DNA of 64,000 bases from Bacteroidota bacterium (GTDB taxonomy: Bacteria > Bacteroidota > Rhodothermia > Balneolales > HLUCCA01), in assembly GCA_020832235.1 (NCBI GenBank), contig JAFIEZ010000007.1, positions 124,001 through 188,000 of the forward strand, read 5' to 3'. The translations under genes and the position numbers were made by a program. Position 1 is the stretch's first letter, and every line of letters starts with the position of its first letter. Below are positions 34,704-44,438 of the stretch, piece by piece. Below the pieces are notes generated by a model. It made no database searches. It worked only from the letters and a program-made list of their open reading frames with translations, and was not told the origin of the DNA.

Positions 34704-36890
34704 GTGCTCGAGTATTCCGATAAGAACCCGTCTATCCGTGAACCATTAAAAGGGCAGGACTTTGATAAAGTCACCAAGTTGCTCAAAGATTTTCAGTTTG
34801 CTCTGGACGAGGAGATTGCTGCTGTAAAAGAGCGCCCCTCTCAGGATACACTGGAGTCGGGGACGTACACCTCCAACGGCTCGGGTAAAGACAGTGATGA
34901 GCACGATTATAAATTTAAGTCGGGTAATTCGGGTTTGCGCTTTGCCGAAGTTATTCGCGCCAAAGCCGGTGACAAAGCCTATACCATCAGCTATGTGGAT
35001 GCCAAGGAAGACGAAATAACCCTTCGCTTTCCGGAGCATCTGGGTCCGCAGATTACCACCATCGATCTGGAGTGGGAAAATGATTTTGTACTTCGCAAAA
35101 TGCAGGATCAGCTCAGACTCATTCAGACAGCCGAAAGGGATGAGCATTTCATGCGCATCCGTGATTTATTTTATCCCACACCGGTCTCGCGCATAGAACC
35201 GGCCAAAACGGAGTATGCCCGTAAACTCTACGAAATGGGCGAGATTGAAGTCACACATGATGGAAAACGTAACGAAGCCCAGTTGGAAGCCGTGCAAAAA
35301 GCCCTGTATAATCCGGTCAGCTTTGTCTGGGGACCGCCTGGTACCGGTAAAACCAGTACGCTTGGATACATTGTAGCCAACTTTATGCAACGCGGCGACA
35401 GAGTGCTCTTTGTTAGTAACACCAATCGCGCCGTGGATGTGGGTATGCTCAGCGTGATGGAGGCGCTCATGGCCACCGGAGCTTCCGCCGATATCCCCAA
35501 CATTACCCGTTTCGGCGATATTGCGTTGAGCAGCGAATCGTTGGACCGTATTCATCATGCCCGTCAGGCAGATGCTCGAAGAACCCGTCTGCGTCAACGT
35601 GCTCAGCGTTTCCAGGAGCTGCTGTCGCGATTCAAAGTATTGCAGGACGAATTGGAAGCTCTTGAGCTGGCCGGCGACGTTCCTCCGGAAGAACTGGAAG
35701 TGCAGATTGATGCTTCTCTCAGTGAAATCCGGCGCTACGGTGGCATCCGAAAAATGGAAGACCTGGTCGATAATCTACAGCAGCAGCTTCAAAATGCCGA
35801 CTATTACGAACTTATCTCCAAGAAGGCCGTGGGGACTACACTGGCTAAAGTGTGTACCTCAGACCTGTTCTTCGACCTCGAGTTCGATGCGGTAGTGATA
35901 GACGAATCTTCCATGGCGTCACTGCCATACTTGGCTATTATGGCCAGCCGCTGTGCGAAACATCTGGTTGTAGCCGGTGACCCTATGCAGTTACCGCCTA
36001 TTGCCATCACATCTAACAAAGAAGCATCGCAGTTGCTGGAACAAGATGTGTTTGCATTTGCCGCCCGGGCCGAACAGGTTAGTGAGCTGTTCGACTGGCA
36101 CGATTTCAACCCCTTACAAACCACGTTCTTTGATGTTCAATATCGCCTCAAAGAAGACCTCGCCGAAATCATAAGTGAAGTCTTTTACGAAGGCAGGCTT
36201 CGAACCGGTGTACCCTCGAAACGATTAGCTCTTTCAACGGACAAGACCATCGAAAGCGACCTGTCTGTAAATAAAACGCACGAATCACCCGAACCATCGA
36301 CCCCAGTTAAAAAGCGAAAAAAATCGTCGGCTGCATCGAAGTCAGCCAACCTAAAAACAGAGGTGGAAGGTAACCTAACCGCATCCTACACCGTTGTAGA
36401 TACCAGTTTCTTCGAGCCGGTTCTCACTAAACGCAATAACGACTATGGGTTTAGTCCTATCAACGAAATGCACCAGAAGGTGCTCACCGATACCGTGTAT
36501 CAGCTCGTGGCCAAAGACCTCATCCCGATGGAGCATATTGGTGTTATTGTGCCCTTCCGTTCGGCCGTCTGGGACTTACGTCGGGCCTTGAACAAGAAAG
36601 GACTCACTGAAGTGGAGGTAGGAACCATCCACACATTTCAGGGACGAGAAAAGCGGGTTATCGTTTTCGATACGGTAATGTCGGGAATGGCCGAACGGGG
36701 TCAGAAAAGACACTTTACCGTAAGGCCGTTCGATGAAACCAAGAACGGACTCAGTGTACCGCGCCTGTTGAATGTGGCCTTTTCGAGAGCGAAAGAACAG
36801 CTTATTATACTGGCCGATATGCAACACATCCGCAAAGTGTACTCCGGGAAGTTTCTGGGCAAACTACTCGATCGCTTGTCCGGTATCTGA
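34704..36890 (+). CDS. UPF1/DNA2-like superfamily 1 helicase
   Basis: A GTG start gives 728 residues. Superfamily 1 motifs are complete: Walker A WGPPGTGKTST (about 209-219), Ia SNTNRAVD, motif II VVIDESSMA, motif III VVAGDPMQLPPI, motif V EVGTIHTFQGRE and motif VI LNVAFSRAKEQL. A coiled-coil-like segment (about 285-370) is inserted between Ia and II. A Lys/Ser-rich low-complexity linker (about 505-555, around PVKKRKKSSAASKS) splits the second RecA domain. The family covers DNA and RNA helicases of repair and RNA processing; the specific role is unknown. It may be co-transcribed with the AsmA-like gene, only 19 bases upstream. Confidence 0.9.
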   Translation: MLEYSDKNPSIREPLKGQDFDKVTKLLKDFQFALDEEIAAVKERPSQDTLESGTYTSNGSGKDSDEHDYKFKSGNSGLRFAEVIRAKAGDKAYTISYVDAKEDEITLRFPEHLGPQITTIDLEWENDFVLRKMQDQLRLIQTAERDEHFMRIRDLFYPTPVSRIEPAKTEYARKLYEMGEIEVTHDGKRNEAQLEAVQKALYNPVSFVWGPPGTGKTSTLGYIVANFMQRGDRVLFVSNTNRAVDVGMLSVMEALMATGASADIPNITRFGDIALSSESLDRIHHARQADARRTRLRQRAQRFQELLSRFKVLQDELEALELAGDVPPEELEVQIDASLSEIRRYGGIRKMEDLVDNLQQQLQNADYYELISKKAVGTTLAKVCTSDLFFDLEFDAVVIDESSMASLPYLAIMASRCAKHLVVAGDPMQLPPIAITSNKEASQLLEQDVFAFAARAEQVSELFDWHDFNPLQTTFFDVQYRLKEDLAEIISEVFYEGRLRTGVPSKRLALSTDKTIESDLSVNKTHESPEPSTPVKKRKKSSAASKSANLKTEVEGNLTASYTVVDTSFFEPVLTKRNNDYGFSPINEMHQKVLTDTVYQLVAKDLIPMEHIGVIVPFRSAVWDLRRALNKKGLTEVEVGTIHTFQGREKRVIVFDTVMSGMAERGQKRHFTVRPFDETKNGLSVPRLLNVAFSRAKEQLIILADMQHIRKVYSGKFLGKLLDRLSGI

Positions 36891-37222
36891 GTAAGATCGT
36901 TGCTACAGCGACAACGCAAGGAGGCCTTCGATCTGCGGTACACGTATTCTGTTGGGAATCCCTTCTACAGCGCAATTTGTGTGCGTTCTCTAATAGGCAT
37001 ACATCTGGATAAACGGTCTGCCATTTTTACGATAGAAAACAGGTTACGTACTATCCCGGTAAGACGGCACGCAAAAGCCTGTTAAGCACTGTATAATCAT
37101 GTAAATCCCTGACTACCTGCAATTAGGACTTAAATTGCAAGTACTTGTTTCCGTTTGATTTCAGTAGTATAGAACGATTGAAAAAGTAGAAACACGTAAG
37201 CATTGATTAAAAGGAGTTAGGT
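36891..37222. promoter_or_regulatory. Promoter region of the arginine operon
   Basis: This 332-base gap has no credible gene. Its notable feature is TGCAAT (37118-37123) and ATTGCA (37134-37139), perfect 6-base arms with a 10-base spacer, about 85 bases before argB and followed by AGTACTTG. The site could bind an arginine-responsive regulator, but it does not match the classical ARG box. An AAGGAG Shine-Dalgarno at 37211-37216 supports the TTG start of argB. Confidence 0.45.
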
Positions 37223-38116
37223 TTGCCGGAAACAACCGGAATATCACCAGCTATTACATCCCATACGCACCCTGAAAACGACCCGCAAAAAGAGCATTTA
37301 TCACCGACCAATCCCATTCTGTTATTCAAGTACGGTGGCAACGCCATGACCGACAGCACCCTGCAGATAGAAGTTCTGCACCGCATTGCCCTGCTGAAAT
37401 CCGACGGATATGACGTCGTAATTGTTCATGGCGGAGGTCCTTTTATCAAGGAAGCCCTCAGCCGCGCCGGAATCCAGTCAGAGTTTATAGATGGTCACCG
37501 CATAACGACCCCCGAAGCCTATGCCTATGTGGAAATGGCCCTGAAAGGTCAGGTCAACAGCACCCTCACGGGTATTCTCAACAACCTTGGTTTCAAAGCC
37601 GTCGGTCTCTCCGGAAAAGACGCCCATATGGTCACAGCGGCCAAGCGCTGGCATTATCGTCACTCTGAAAAAGGTCGGGAACAGATCGATATCGGGCTAG
37701 TAGGCGATGTGAAATCCGTGGATACCTCGTTCATTAATCTATTGTTGCAAAACGACATCATTCCCGTAATTACCTGTCTGGCAGCCGGTGACGAGGGTAA
37801 TAGTTACAATATCAACGGTGACATGTTTGCCGGACATATCGCCGGAGCCCTCGGTGCCCGCGAGTATATTATCCTCACCGATGTGGACGGACTCCTTCGC
37901 GACATCAGCGACCCTGCCTCACTCATTTCCGACCTTCGCAGCAATGATATCCATGAAATGATTCGCGATGGGGTTATCGCAGGAGGGATGTTGCCCAAAA
38001 TAGAGAGTTGTACCATTGCCTTGAAACTGGGCTGCGCCGCCGCACGCATCATTAACGGCACCCAGCCCGACCAAATCAACAATTTACCGCAAAGCGGAAC
38101 ACGTATCACCTTATGA
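37223..38116 (+). CDS. argB: Acetylglutamate kinase
   Basis: ArgB phosphorylates N-acetylglutamate, the second step of arginine synthesis. The 297-residue product has KYGGNAM (36-42), the GHGGG-type loop as VIVHGGGPFIKEAL, GLSGKD, the strand PVITCLAAGDEG, and YNINGDMFAGHIAGAL with ILTDVDGLL and GGMLPKIESC. The start is TTG at 37223, chosen because AAGGAG lies eight bases upstream; it adds a non-conserved, hydrophilic extension of about 30 residues. The last four bases overlap argD (ATGA). Confidence 0.96.
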   Translation: MPETTGISPAITSHTHPENDPQKEHLSPTNPILLFKYGGNAMTDSTLQIEVLHRIALLKSDGYDVVIVHGGGPFIKEALSRAGIQSEFIDGHRITTPEAYAYVEMALKGQVNSTLTGILNNLGFKAVGLSGKDAHMVTAAKRWHYRHSEKGREQIDIGLVGDVKSVDTSFINLLLQNDIIPVITCLAAGDEGNSYNINGDMFAGHIAGALGAREYIILTDVDGLLRDISDPASLISDLRSNDIHEMIRDGVIAGGMLPKIESCTIALKLGCAAARIINGTQPDQINNLPQSGTRITL

Positions 38117-39342
38117 AAACCCTCTTAGAGCCTGAAATGGACATCCAGAACAACGAAAATCAAGATCTGCACACCTCCGATCAGGATCATTATCTGCAGA
38201 CATTCCGCCGTTTTCCCATCACCATTGACCGTGGGGAGGGCGCTACCGTGTGGGATATCAACGGCAAATCGTACATCGATATGCTTGCCGGAATCGCCGT
38301 AAATAACGTGGGTCACGCCCATCCGAAGGTTGTAGGAACCATCCGCGAACAGGCCGGAAAAATCACACATATATCCAATTTTTATCTGAGTCGACCACAA
38401 GCTGAGTTATCCGAGCGGTTGGTGCGGCTCTCCGGGCTCGACCGTGTATTTTTCACCAATAGCGGCGCTGAGTCGGTGGAGGGTGCCATCAAAATAGCCC
38501 GGAAGTACGCTTACAGTAAAGGACGGGGCGGAACCATTATTTCCATGGATGGATGCTTTCATGGCAGAACCATCGCCACCATCAGCACCGGTAAAGCATC
38601 GATGCAGACCGGGTTTGGTCCCTTGCCGGAAGGTTTCGTGAAGGTTCCATTTAACGATATTCAGGCCGTACATGACGCCATCGTCGAAGCCGGGCCGGAT
38701 CAGATCGCGGCTGTGCTTATTGAACTGATTCAAGGCGAGGGAGGCATCAACGTGGCCAGTCCTGAGTTCGTCGCCGGACTCCGAAGCCTGTGCGACAATC
38801 ACGACATCCTGCTCATCGTCGATGAAATCCAGTCTGGCGTGGGGCGAACCGGCAAATGGTTCGCCAGCGAACATTACGGTATCAAACCCGATATCATGAC
38901 CCTGGCCAAAGGACTTGGCGGGGGTGTACCGATTGGCGCAATTTTATCTACACAGAACGTTAGTGACGCCATGGACTACGGCGATCATGGAACAACTTTC
39001 GGTGGTAATCCGCTTGTCACCGCCACTTCACTAGCCGTGCTGGATGTCATCGAAGAAGAACAGCTGCTGGAGGCCGCAACAGCAATGGGAGAATACATCC
39101 GGCAGCGCATCACAGCCATGAATCATCCGGCAGTGTTGCAGATCAAAGGCATAGGACTCATGCTGGGCATCGAGTTCGCGCACGAAACCAAACCCATGGT
39201 AGCCGCCTTGCTGGAAGAAGGGGTACTGGCCAACGCAACGGCCGGCAATGTACTTCGATTGGTACCGCCGCTGAACATCACCCATGAAGAGCTGGAAAAA
39301 GCCATGGATGCCATCGAAAAAGTAATCGGAGCGCTGTCATGA
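38113..39342 (+). CDS. argD: Acetylornithine aminotransferase
   Basis: ArgD makes N-acetylornithine from the semialdehyde using glutamate and PLP; it can also serve in lysine synthesis. The 409-residue protein shows the class III pattern: GIAVNNVGHAHP, FFTNSGAESVEGAIKIARKY, GCFHGRT, LLIVDEIQSGVGRTG and TLAKGLGGGVPIGA with the PLP lysine at about 266. Both ends overlap neighbours by four bases (ATGA), so argB, argD and argC are translationally coupled. A second ATG at codon 9 is a possible alternative start. Confidence 0.96.
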   Translation: MKTLLEPEMDIQNNENQDLHTSDQDHYLQTFRRFPITIDRGEGATVWDINGKSYIDMLAGIAVNNVGHAHPKVVGTIREQAGKITHISNFYLSRPQAELSERLVRLSGLDRVFFTNSGAESVEGAIKIARKYAYSKGRGGTIISMDGCFHGRTIATISTGKASMQTGFGPLPEGFVKVPFNDIQAVHDAIVEAGPDQIAAVLIELIQGEGGINVASPEFVAGLRSLCDNHDILLIVDEIQSGVGRTGKWFASEHYGIKPDIMTLAKGLGGGVPIGAILSTQNVSDAMDYGDHGTTFGGNPLVTATSLAVLDVIEEEQLLEAATAMGEYIRQRITAMNHPAVLQIKGIGLMLGIEFAHETKPMVAALLEEGVLANATAGNVLRLVPPLNITHEELEKAMDAIEKVIGALS

Positions 39343-40523
39343 AGAAGTTTAAGATTGGCATTATCGGCGCAACCGGGTATACCGGATCGGAGCTGGTGCG
39401 CTGGCTGCAATATCATCCTGCCGTGACCATCAATGCCATAACATCGGAGTCACGAACGGGCGAGCTGTTTTCGGATGTGCATTCATCGTTTGCCGGAGTG
39501 GCGGATTTCAAGCTCATAAGCGCTGCTGATGCACTGGAAATGTCGCTCGATCTGGTCTTTCTGGCGCTGCCGCATGGTGTTTCGATGGGCTTTGCCCGCC
39601 AGTTTTTAGAGAAGAACATCCCGGTTGTGGACCTTTCCGGAGACTTCCGACTATCGTCTGCCGCGGTATACACGCACTGGTACAACAAAACGCATACCTA
39701 TCCTGAGGGACTGGAAATGGCGGAGTATGGTATGCCCGAGCTGAACCGGGTGCATATTGCCGGCGCTCGCCTCGTGTCTTGTCCGGGATGTTATCCAACC
39801 GGAAGCATTCTGCCGCTGACGCCCTTGCTAAAAAAAGGAGTAATCCGCTCAGGGAGCATCATTATTGACGCGAAATCCGGCACCACCGGTGCCGGCGTAA
39901 AAGCCTCCGAAACCACCCATTTTTCGAATGTGAACGACAATTTTCGTGCATACGGACTCAAAAATCACCGCCATACCGTCGAAATCGAGGAAAAATTGCA
40001 GGAGGCGGCTTCTCGCCAAACATCGGAGCTGAGTAGTACTGCGGTTCATATGCCGGAGGCCGGTAATGTAGATGCCTTGTCGCACAGGGCGCATACGGGC
40101 ACGAACAAAGGTCAAGCAGATAACAAACGCGATAATTATCAAAACGGTACTATCGGACCGGTTCAATTCACGCCTCATTTACTGCCCGTCGATAGAGGAA
40201 TCCTGAGTACGATCTACGCGGAACCATCCGAAGCGGCAGCCGGCAGCATGACTCGGACATTTCTCACCGACATCCTCACCGAAGCCTACGTCAGTGAACC
40301 CTTCATCCGAATCGGTAAAACACCCCCATCCCTCAAAGACATCCGGGGCACGAACCTGGTGCGCATTTACGCCGATTTTGATGAGCGAACCAACCGAATG
40401 ATACTCGTCAGTGCGATCGACAACCTCGTTAAAGGCTCGTCAGGACAGGCCATTCAATGCATGAACCTCATGCTGGGACTGCCCGAAGCCACTGCACTGC
40501 AATCCACCGCATTATACCCCTAA
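39339..40523 (+). CDS. argC: N-acetyl-gamma-glutamyl-phosphate reductase with internal insert
   Basis: ArgC reduces acetylglutamyl phosphate with NADPH. The 394-residue protein has GATGYTGSELVRWL at the N-terminus, the catalytic Cys151 in SCPGCYPTGS and the conserved LKNHRHTVEIE, then FTPHLLPVDRGILST. Between the last two lies an insert of about 48 residues (225-272), hydrophilic and low in complexity, absent from typical ArgC proteins, which run about 345 residues. It lies in a surface loop of the substrate domain judging by flanking motifs, so the enzyme is probably active. Confidence 0.95.
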   Translation: MKKFKIGIIGATGYTGSELVRWLQYHPAVTINAITSESRTGELFSDVHSSFAGVADFKLISAADALEMSLDLVFLALPHGVSMGFARQFLEKNIPVVDLSGDFRLSSAAVYTHWYNKTHTYPEGLEMAEYGMPELNRVHIAGARLVSCPGCYPTGSILPLTPLLKKGVIRSGSIIIDAKSGTTGAGVKASETTHFSNVNDNFRAYGLKNHRHTVEIEEKLQEAASRQTSELSSTAVHMPEAGNVDALSHRAHTGTNKGQADNKRDNYQNGTIGPVQFTPHLLPVDRGILSTIYAEPSEAAAGSMTRTFLTDILTEAYVSEPFIRIGKTPPSLKDIRGTNLVRIYADFDERTNRMILVSAIDNLVKGSSGQAIQCMNLMLGLPEATALQSTALYP

Positions 40524-40527
40524 CACC

Positions 40528-41745
40528 ATGTCAATGATTAAAAATATTACGAACGTACGCGGCATCCGATGCTGGGGTGCTCACTCCGGTGTGAAATCCC
40601 TGCGCCGTGACCTGGCCATCATTTATTCCAAGGTTCCCGCCACAGCCGCCGCCGTTTTTACCCAGAATCAGGTCGTGGCCGAACCGGTGAAAATATCGCG
40701 TGAACACATCAAAAATGGCCGGCTTCAGGCCATAGTCTGCAACGCCGGAAACGCCAATGCCTGCACCGGTGAACAAGGTTATGCCGGTGCCGTGGCCATG
40801 GTAGATGCCGCCGCGGAAGAGATGGATATTCCCAAAGAGGATGTGCTTGTTGCCAGCACGGGTGTTATCGGTGAAACCTTCCCTACCGAAGATATCGTGA
40901 AAGGAATACGCAAATCGGTGCCGAAACTCACGAACAAGTCGAGCGCCGGATCCTTTGCCGCGAACGCCATTCTAACCACCGATACCTTCGCCAAAGAAGG
41001 ATTTCTGGAGTTTCAGGTAGACGGGAGGGAAGTAAACATGGGTGGTATCGCCAAAGGGTCGGGGATGATTCACCCGAATATGGCTACCATGCTTGGATTT
41101 ATCGTGACCGACGTGGCCATCGAAGCGCCGCTATTGCAGAAAGCTGTGAAACAGGCCGTGGACCGCACGTTCAACATGATAACCGTAGACGGAGATACCT
41201 CCACCAACGATATGGTGGTGGTTATGGCGAACGGACTGGCCGAAAACGAAATCCTCAAAAGCGAATCCGATGAGGGATACGGTATGTTTTATGCCAAACT
41301 CCTCGAAATGATGGAGCATTTGGCGAAACTAATTGTGAGTGATGGCGAAGGGTCGTCAAAATTCGTGGAATATCAGGTGGTTAACGCTGCCTCTGGAAAA
41401 GATGCGAGAATCATGGCTCGAGGGATTTCTGCATCCTCACTTGTAAAAACGGCTATGTTTGGGCGTGACCCGAACTGGGGTCGTATCGTCTGCGCGGCTG
41501 GTAATGCCGGAGTACCATTTGATTACACCAAAGCCGATCTATTCATGGGCTCCGAGAAAGAACTCGTGATGGTGCTGGAGCAAGGAAAACCCGTTTCCTA
41601 CGACCGGAACTATATGAAAAAGTTGCTTCGTGAGTCGCATATTTTCGTGAAGCTGGACTTGCACTCAGGTGAGGCCAAAGCCACAGCGTGGGGGACCGAC
41701 CTCACCACCGATTATGTACTGTTTAACTCGGTGTATACAACGTAA
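40528..41745 (+). CDS. argJ: Glutamate N-acetyltransferase / amino-acid acetyltransferase
   Basis: ArgJ recycles the acetyl group from acetylornithine to glutamate; some forms also use acetyl-CoA. The 405-residue product has the self-cleavage site HPNMATMLG (182-190), where cleavage occurs between Ala186 and Thr187, the new N-terminal nucleophile. It also has GNANACTG, VDGDTSTNDM and the final FNSVYTT. The gene starts four bases after argC. Genes for argA, argF, argG and argH are not in the window. Confidence 0.95.
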   Translation: MSMIKNITNVRGIRCWGAHSGVKSLRRDLAIIYSKVPATAAAVFTQNQVVAEPVKISREHIKNGRLQAIVCNAGNANACTGEQGYAGAVAMVDAAAEEMDIPKEDVLVASTGVIGETFPTEDIVKGIRKSVPKLTNKSSAGSFAANAILTTDTFAKEGFLEFQVDGREVNMGGIAKGSGMIHPNMATMLGFIVTDVAIEAPLLQKAVKQAVDRTFNMITVDGDTSTNDMVVVMANGLAENEILKSESDEGYGMFYAKLLEMMEHLAKLIVSDGEGSSKFVEYQVVNAASGKDARIMARGISASSLVKTAMFGRDPNWGRIVCAAGNAGVPFDYTKADLFMGSEKELVMVLEQGKPVSYDRNYMKKLLRESHIFVKLDLHSGEAKATAWGTDLTTDYVLFNSVYTT

Positions 41746-41906
41746 ACGGTTCTCTGGCCACATCGTAACAGTTCACGTTATCAAGTCCATCAATTGGCAT
41801 TTGATGACGGAACGCATAGATGACCAGAACTGCTAGCACATGCGCAAGAACGGGTCAATCTTACGAAACTCCCTGCTATCTCCACAAAATGTACCTCCGA
41901 GCAATG

Positions 41907-44438
41907 CTACGCAGATCGCAGTACCGCCAGCGGACTCTTTCGGTAGATATCCCGGCTGTTAGCCAGTCCGATTGCTACCGTAATGCCCATAACTCCGGCG
42001 ATAAGCGCTAATAGCGTTATCCAATTAGGAACAAACGTGGTTTCAAAAACCACCAGTGATAGTCCCCATGCCGCGCCGTATGCCAGCAGGATGCCCGTCA
42101 GTGCCGAAATCAACCCGAGCACCAGATACTCAACCGACATAATCCCGAGTACCTGCTTACCCTGAGCCCCCAGTGTTTTCAAAAGAACACTCTCCTGAAT
42201 CCGCTGAAAACGACTCGAAACCACCGCTCCCGTAAGTACAATTAACCCCGTGAAGATGCTGAACAAAGCCATAAACTGAATCACAAAACTCACCCTCGAC
42301 AAGATGGCATCTACAGTCCCTAATACCAGATCCAGATCGATGATGGAAATATTCGGAAACGCATTGATCATGTCACGCTGCAGCTCTGCGCCCGTTTCCC
42401 GGTCAGGCACACGGGTCACAAATACGTGAAATTGAGGGGCATATTCCAGCACCCCCGCCGGGAAAGTAAATATGAAATTAGGCTGCACCTGTTGCCAGTC
42501 CACCTCCCGTAAACTTGCTACGTAGGTCTGCATAGGCACACCCTGCACGTTGAAGGTGAACTCATCGCCCAGTGATATACCCATCTGACCGGCAACACCT
42601 TCTTCCATGGAAATGGGCACCAGTCCGTCGAAATCGTCAAAGTAACCAATCCACTCGCCGCTGGTGATTTTCTCGGCATCGGTAATCTCCTCCCGGTAGG
42701 TCGCACGAACTTCCCGTTGATACAGCCAGTTGGGAATGCGAACATCGCCGGTATCGCGTAAAGCCTCCGCACGAACCCCGTTGATGTGGGTCATACGCAT
42801 GGTGACAATAGGTACATCCTGACGAACCTCTAACCCATAATCACGTTCCAGCAGATCACGAAGCCCCTCACGCTGGTCCGACTGTATATCAAAAGCCACG
42901 AAATTTGCTTGATTCTGGGTAAATCCGGTATCCAGCTGGGTGAGCAGCATGTCGCGACTCAAAAACAAGGTTGCCAGCAGAAACGTGCTGAATCCAAGCG
43001 TTACCACCATGGCCAGCGTCTGATTATTCGGTCGGTATAGATTGGCAAGTCCCTGCCGGACCACATACCGGCTGTTTCGGGGGAACCACTTTCTGAGGGC
43101 ACGGGTAAGGCCAACCCCGATGAGCGAAAGCAAGGCAAAGGCGGTAATTACCGCCCCGAAGAAACCAAGGCCAATGTCGATGCGGTCGGTAAGCAGGATG
43201 GATGTCAGTAAAATTCCTCCTGCGGTAATGGCGTAGATCGCCCAACGGAGCGGATCGGACGGCTGACGTGCTCCTCCCGATTCAAACCGTCGTCTGATGG
43301 CCAGAAGGGGTGAAATGCGTCGGACTTCCAGCAGGGGCTGCAAGGCAAACAAGGCTGTAATTACCATACCAATCAAAAATCCCGTTGCAATAGCCATCCA
43401 TGAGATTCCAAAATCAATATCCACAGGCAAGAAATCGGCTAAAACAATTGGAACCAGACGCTGTATGCCCACGCCCAAAGCAGAACCAATGGCCGCGCCG
43501 ATGAGTCCCATACCCATCGATTGTACCACATAAATGCCAATGGCCTGTCGCGTTGAAACGCCAATACAGCGCATAACGGCAACGGTATTCACCTTCCGTT
43601 GAATGTACACATGTACCGCGCTGGCAATGCCCACACCACCCAACAACAAGGCGATAAATCCAACCAGATTTAGAAACCGTGTGAGGTTGGTAAGTGCGCG
43701 CCCCAGTGCCAGTTTTCGGTCTTCAACCGTGTCGGCATCCACCCGAAGTTCGTTGAGCTTGCCTTCAATGCTGCTCACAAGGGCATCTACGTCGCGGTCG
43801 TCATCAAAGCGGAAGTATTGGTAGAAATACAGCTGACTCCCGCGCTGTATGAGTCCTGTGGCATCGAGCGTTGATTCCGGAATAAACACCCTCGGACCGG
43901 CCAGTCCTTGCGCCAGACTTTCCCCGGGAATGGAAAGCAGCCTGCCGGCAATCACATAGGTGACGTTGCCCACACGAATACTATCGCCTACTTCGATGCC
44001 AAATTGCATCATCATGCTGTCGTCTACCAGGGCGGCTGTATCGCTGTTATGAAACGTGGTTGCGGCATTTTCGGGAATGGTTTCCAGTTCGCCATAAAAG
44101 GGAAATCCGCCGCGCAATGCCCGGATCTGACCCAGTCGGGTGCCGCCATTAGAGGGGAATTGCACCATGGAGGTAAAGCGTACTTCGTAGGCCTGCTCTC
44201 CGCCGAGGGAATCGAACAGGGCCAGGGCAACCTCATCAAAGGGCATGCGACCGTCAATGACTAAATCTGCCCCAAGCAGGGTTTTGGCCTGGTCTTCGAT
44301 AGCTTTGTCGAGGTTTTCGCCAAAGGAGGTGATGGATACCAACGCCGCTACGCCCATTACAATGGCCGCTATGAACAGCAACAACTTACTTATGCTGCTG
44401 CGCGTCTCACGCCAGGCCATTTTCCAAATGAACCTCAT
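41907..44438 (-). CDS. ABC transporter permease, YbbP/FtsX type
   Basis: The 843-residue membrane protein has an N-terminal transmembrane segment (about 17-38) followed by a large periplasmic MacB-like region. FtsX-type helices fall at about 265-385 and 725-835, with four more hydrophobic segments near 395-490. Length and layout match E. coli YbbP, the permease of the YbbA-YbbP transporter. The start overlaps the ATPase gene by four bases. YbbA-YbbP function is poorly known; similarity to LolCDE and MacB suggests extraction of a lipophilic or envelope substrate. Its ATPase partner and the divergent tesA homolog reproduce the E. coli arrangement. Confidence 0.88.
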   Translation of the reverse strand: MRFIWKMAWRETRSSISKLLLFIAAIVMGVAALVSITSFGENLDKAIEDQAKTLLGADLVIDGRMPFDEVALALFDSLGGEQAYEVRFTSMVQFPSNGGTRLGQIRALRGGFPFYGELETIPENAATTFHNSDTAALVDDSMMMQFGIEVGDSIRVGNVTYVIAGRLLSIPGESLAQGLAGPRVFIPESTLDATGLIQRGSQLYFYQYFRFDDDRDVDALVSSIEGKLNELRVDADTVEDRKLALGRALTNLTRFLNLVGFIALLLGGVGIASAVHVYIQRKVNTVAVMRCIGVSTRQAIGIYVVQSMGMGLIGAAIGSALGVGIQRLVPIVLADFLPVDIDFGISWMAIATGFLIGMVITALFALQPLLEVRRISPLLAIRRRFESGGARQPSDPLRWAIYAITAGGILLTSILLTDRIDIGLGFFGAVITAFALLSLIGVGLTRALRKWFPRNSRYVVRQGLANLYRPNNQTLAMVVTLGFSTFLLATLFLSRDMLLTQLDTGFTQNQANFVAFDIQSDQREGLRDLLERDYGLEVRQDVPIVTMRMTHINGVRAEALRDTGDVRIPNWLYQREVRATYREEITDAEKITSGEWIGYFDDFDGLVPISMEEGVAGQMGISLGDEFTFNVQGVPMQTYVASLREVDWQQVQPNFIFTFPAGVLEYAPQFHVFVTRVPDRETGAELQRDMINAFPNISIIDLDLVLGTVDAILSRVSFVIQFMALFSIFTGLIVLTGAVVSSRFQRIQESVLLKTLGAQGKQVLGIMSVEYLVLGLISALTGILLAYGAAWGLSLVVFETTFVPNWITLLALIAGVMGITVAIGLANSRDIYRKSPLAVLRSA

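Noticed and set aside
36900-37085. A 61-codon frame in the gap before argB
   Set aside because: The composition is random-like, there is no Shine-Dalgarno support specific to it, and no motif is recognisable; the gap reads better as a promoter region.
37118-37139. Classical ArgR box
   Set aside because: The TGCAAT/ATTGCA arms differ from the TGAATATTCA-type core and the spacing is wrong, so I list it only as an unnamed inverted repeat.
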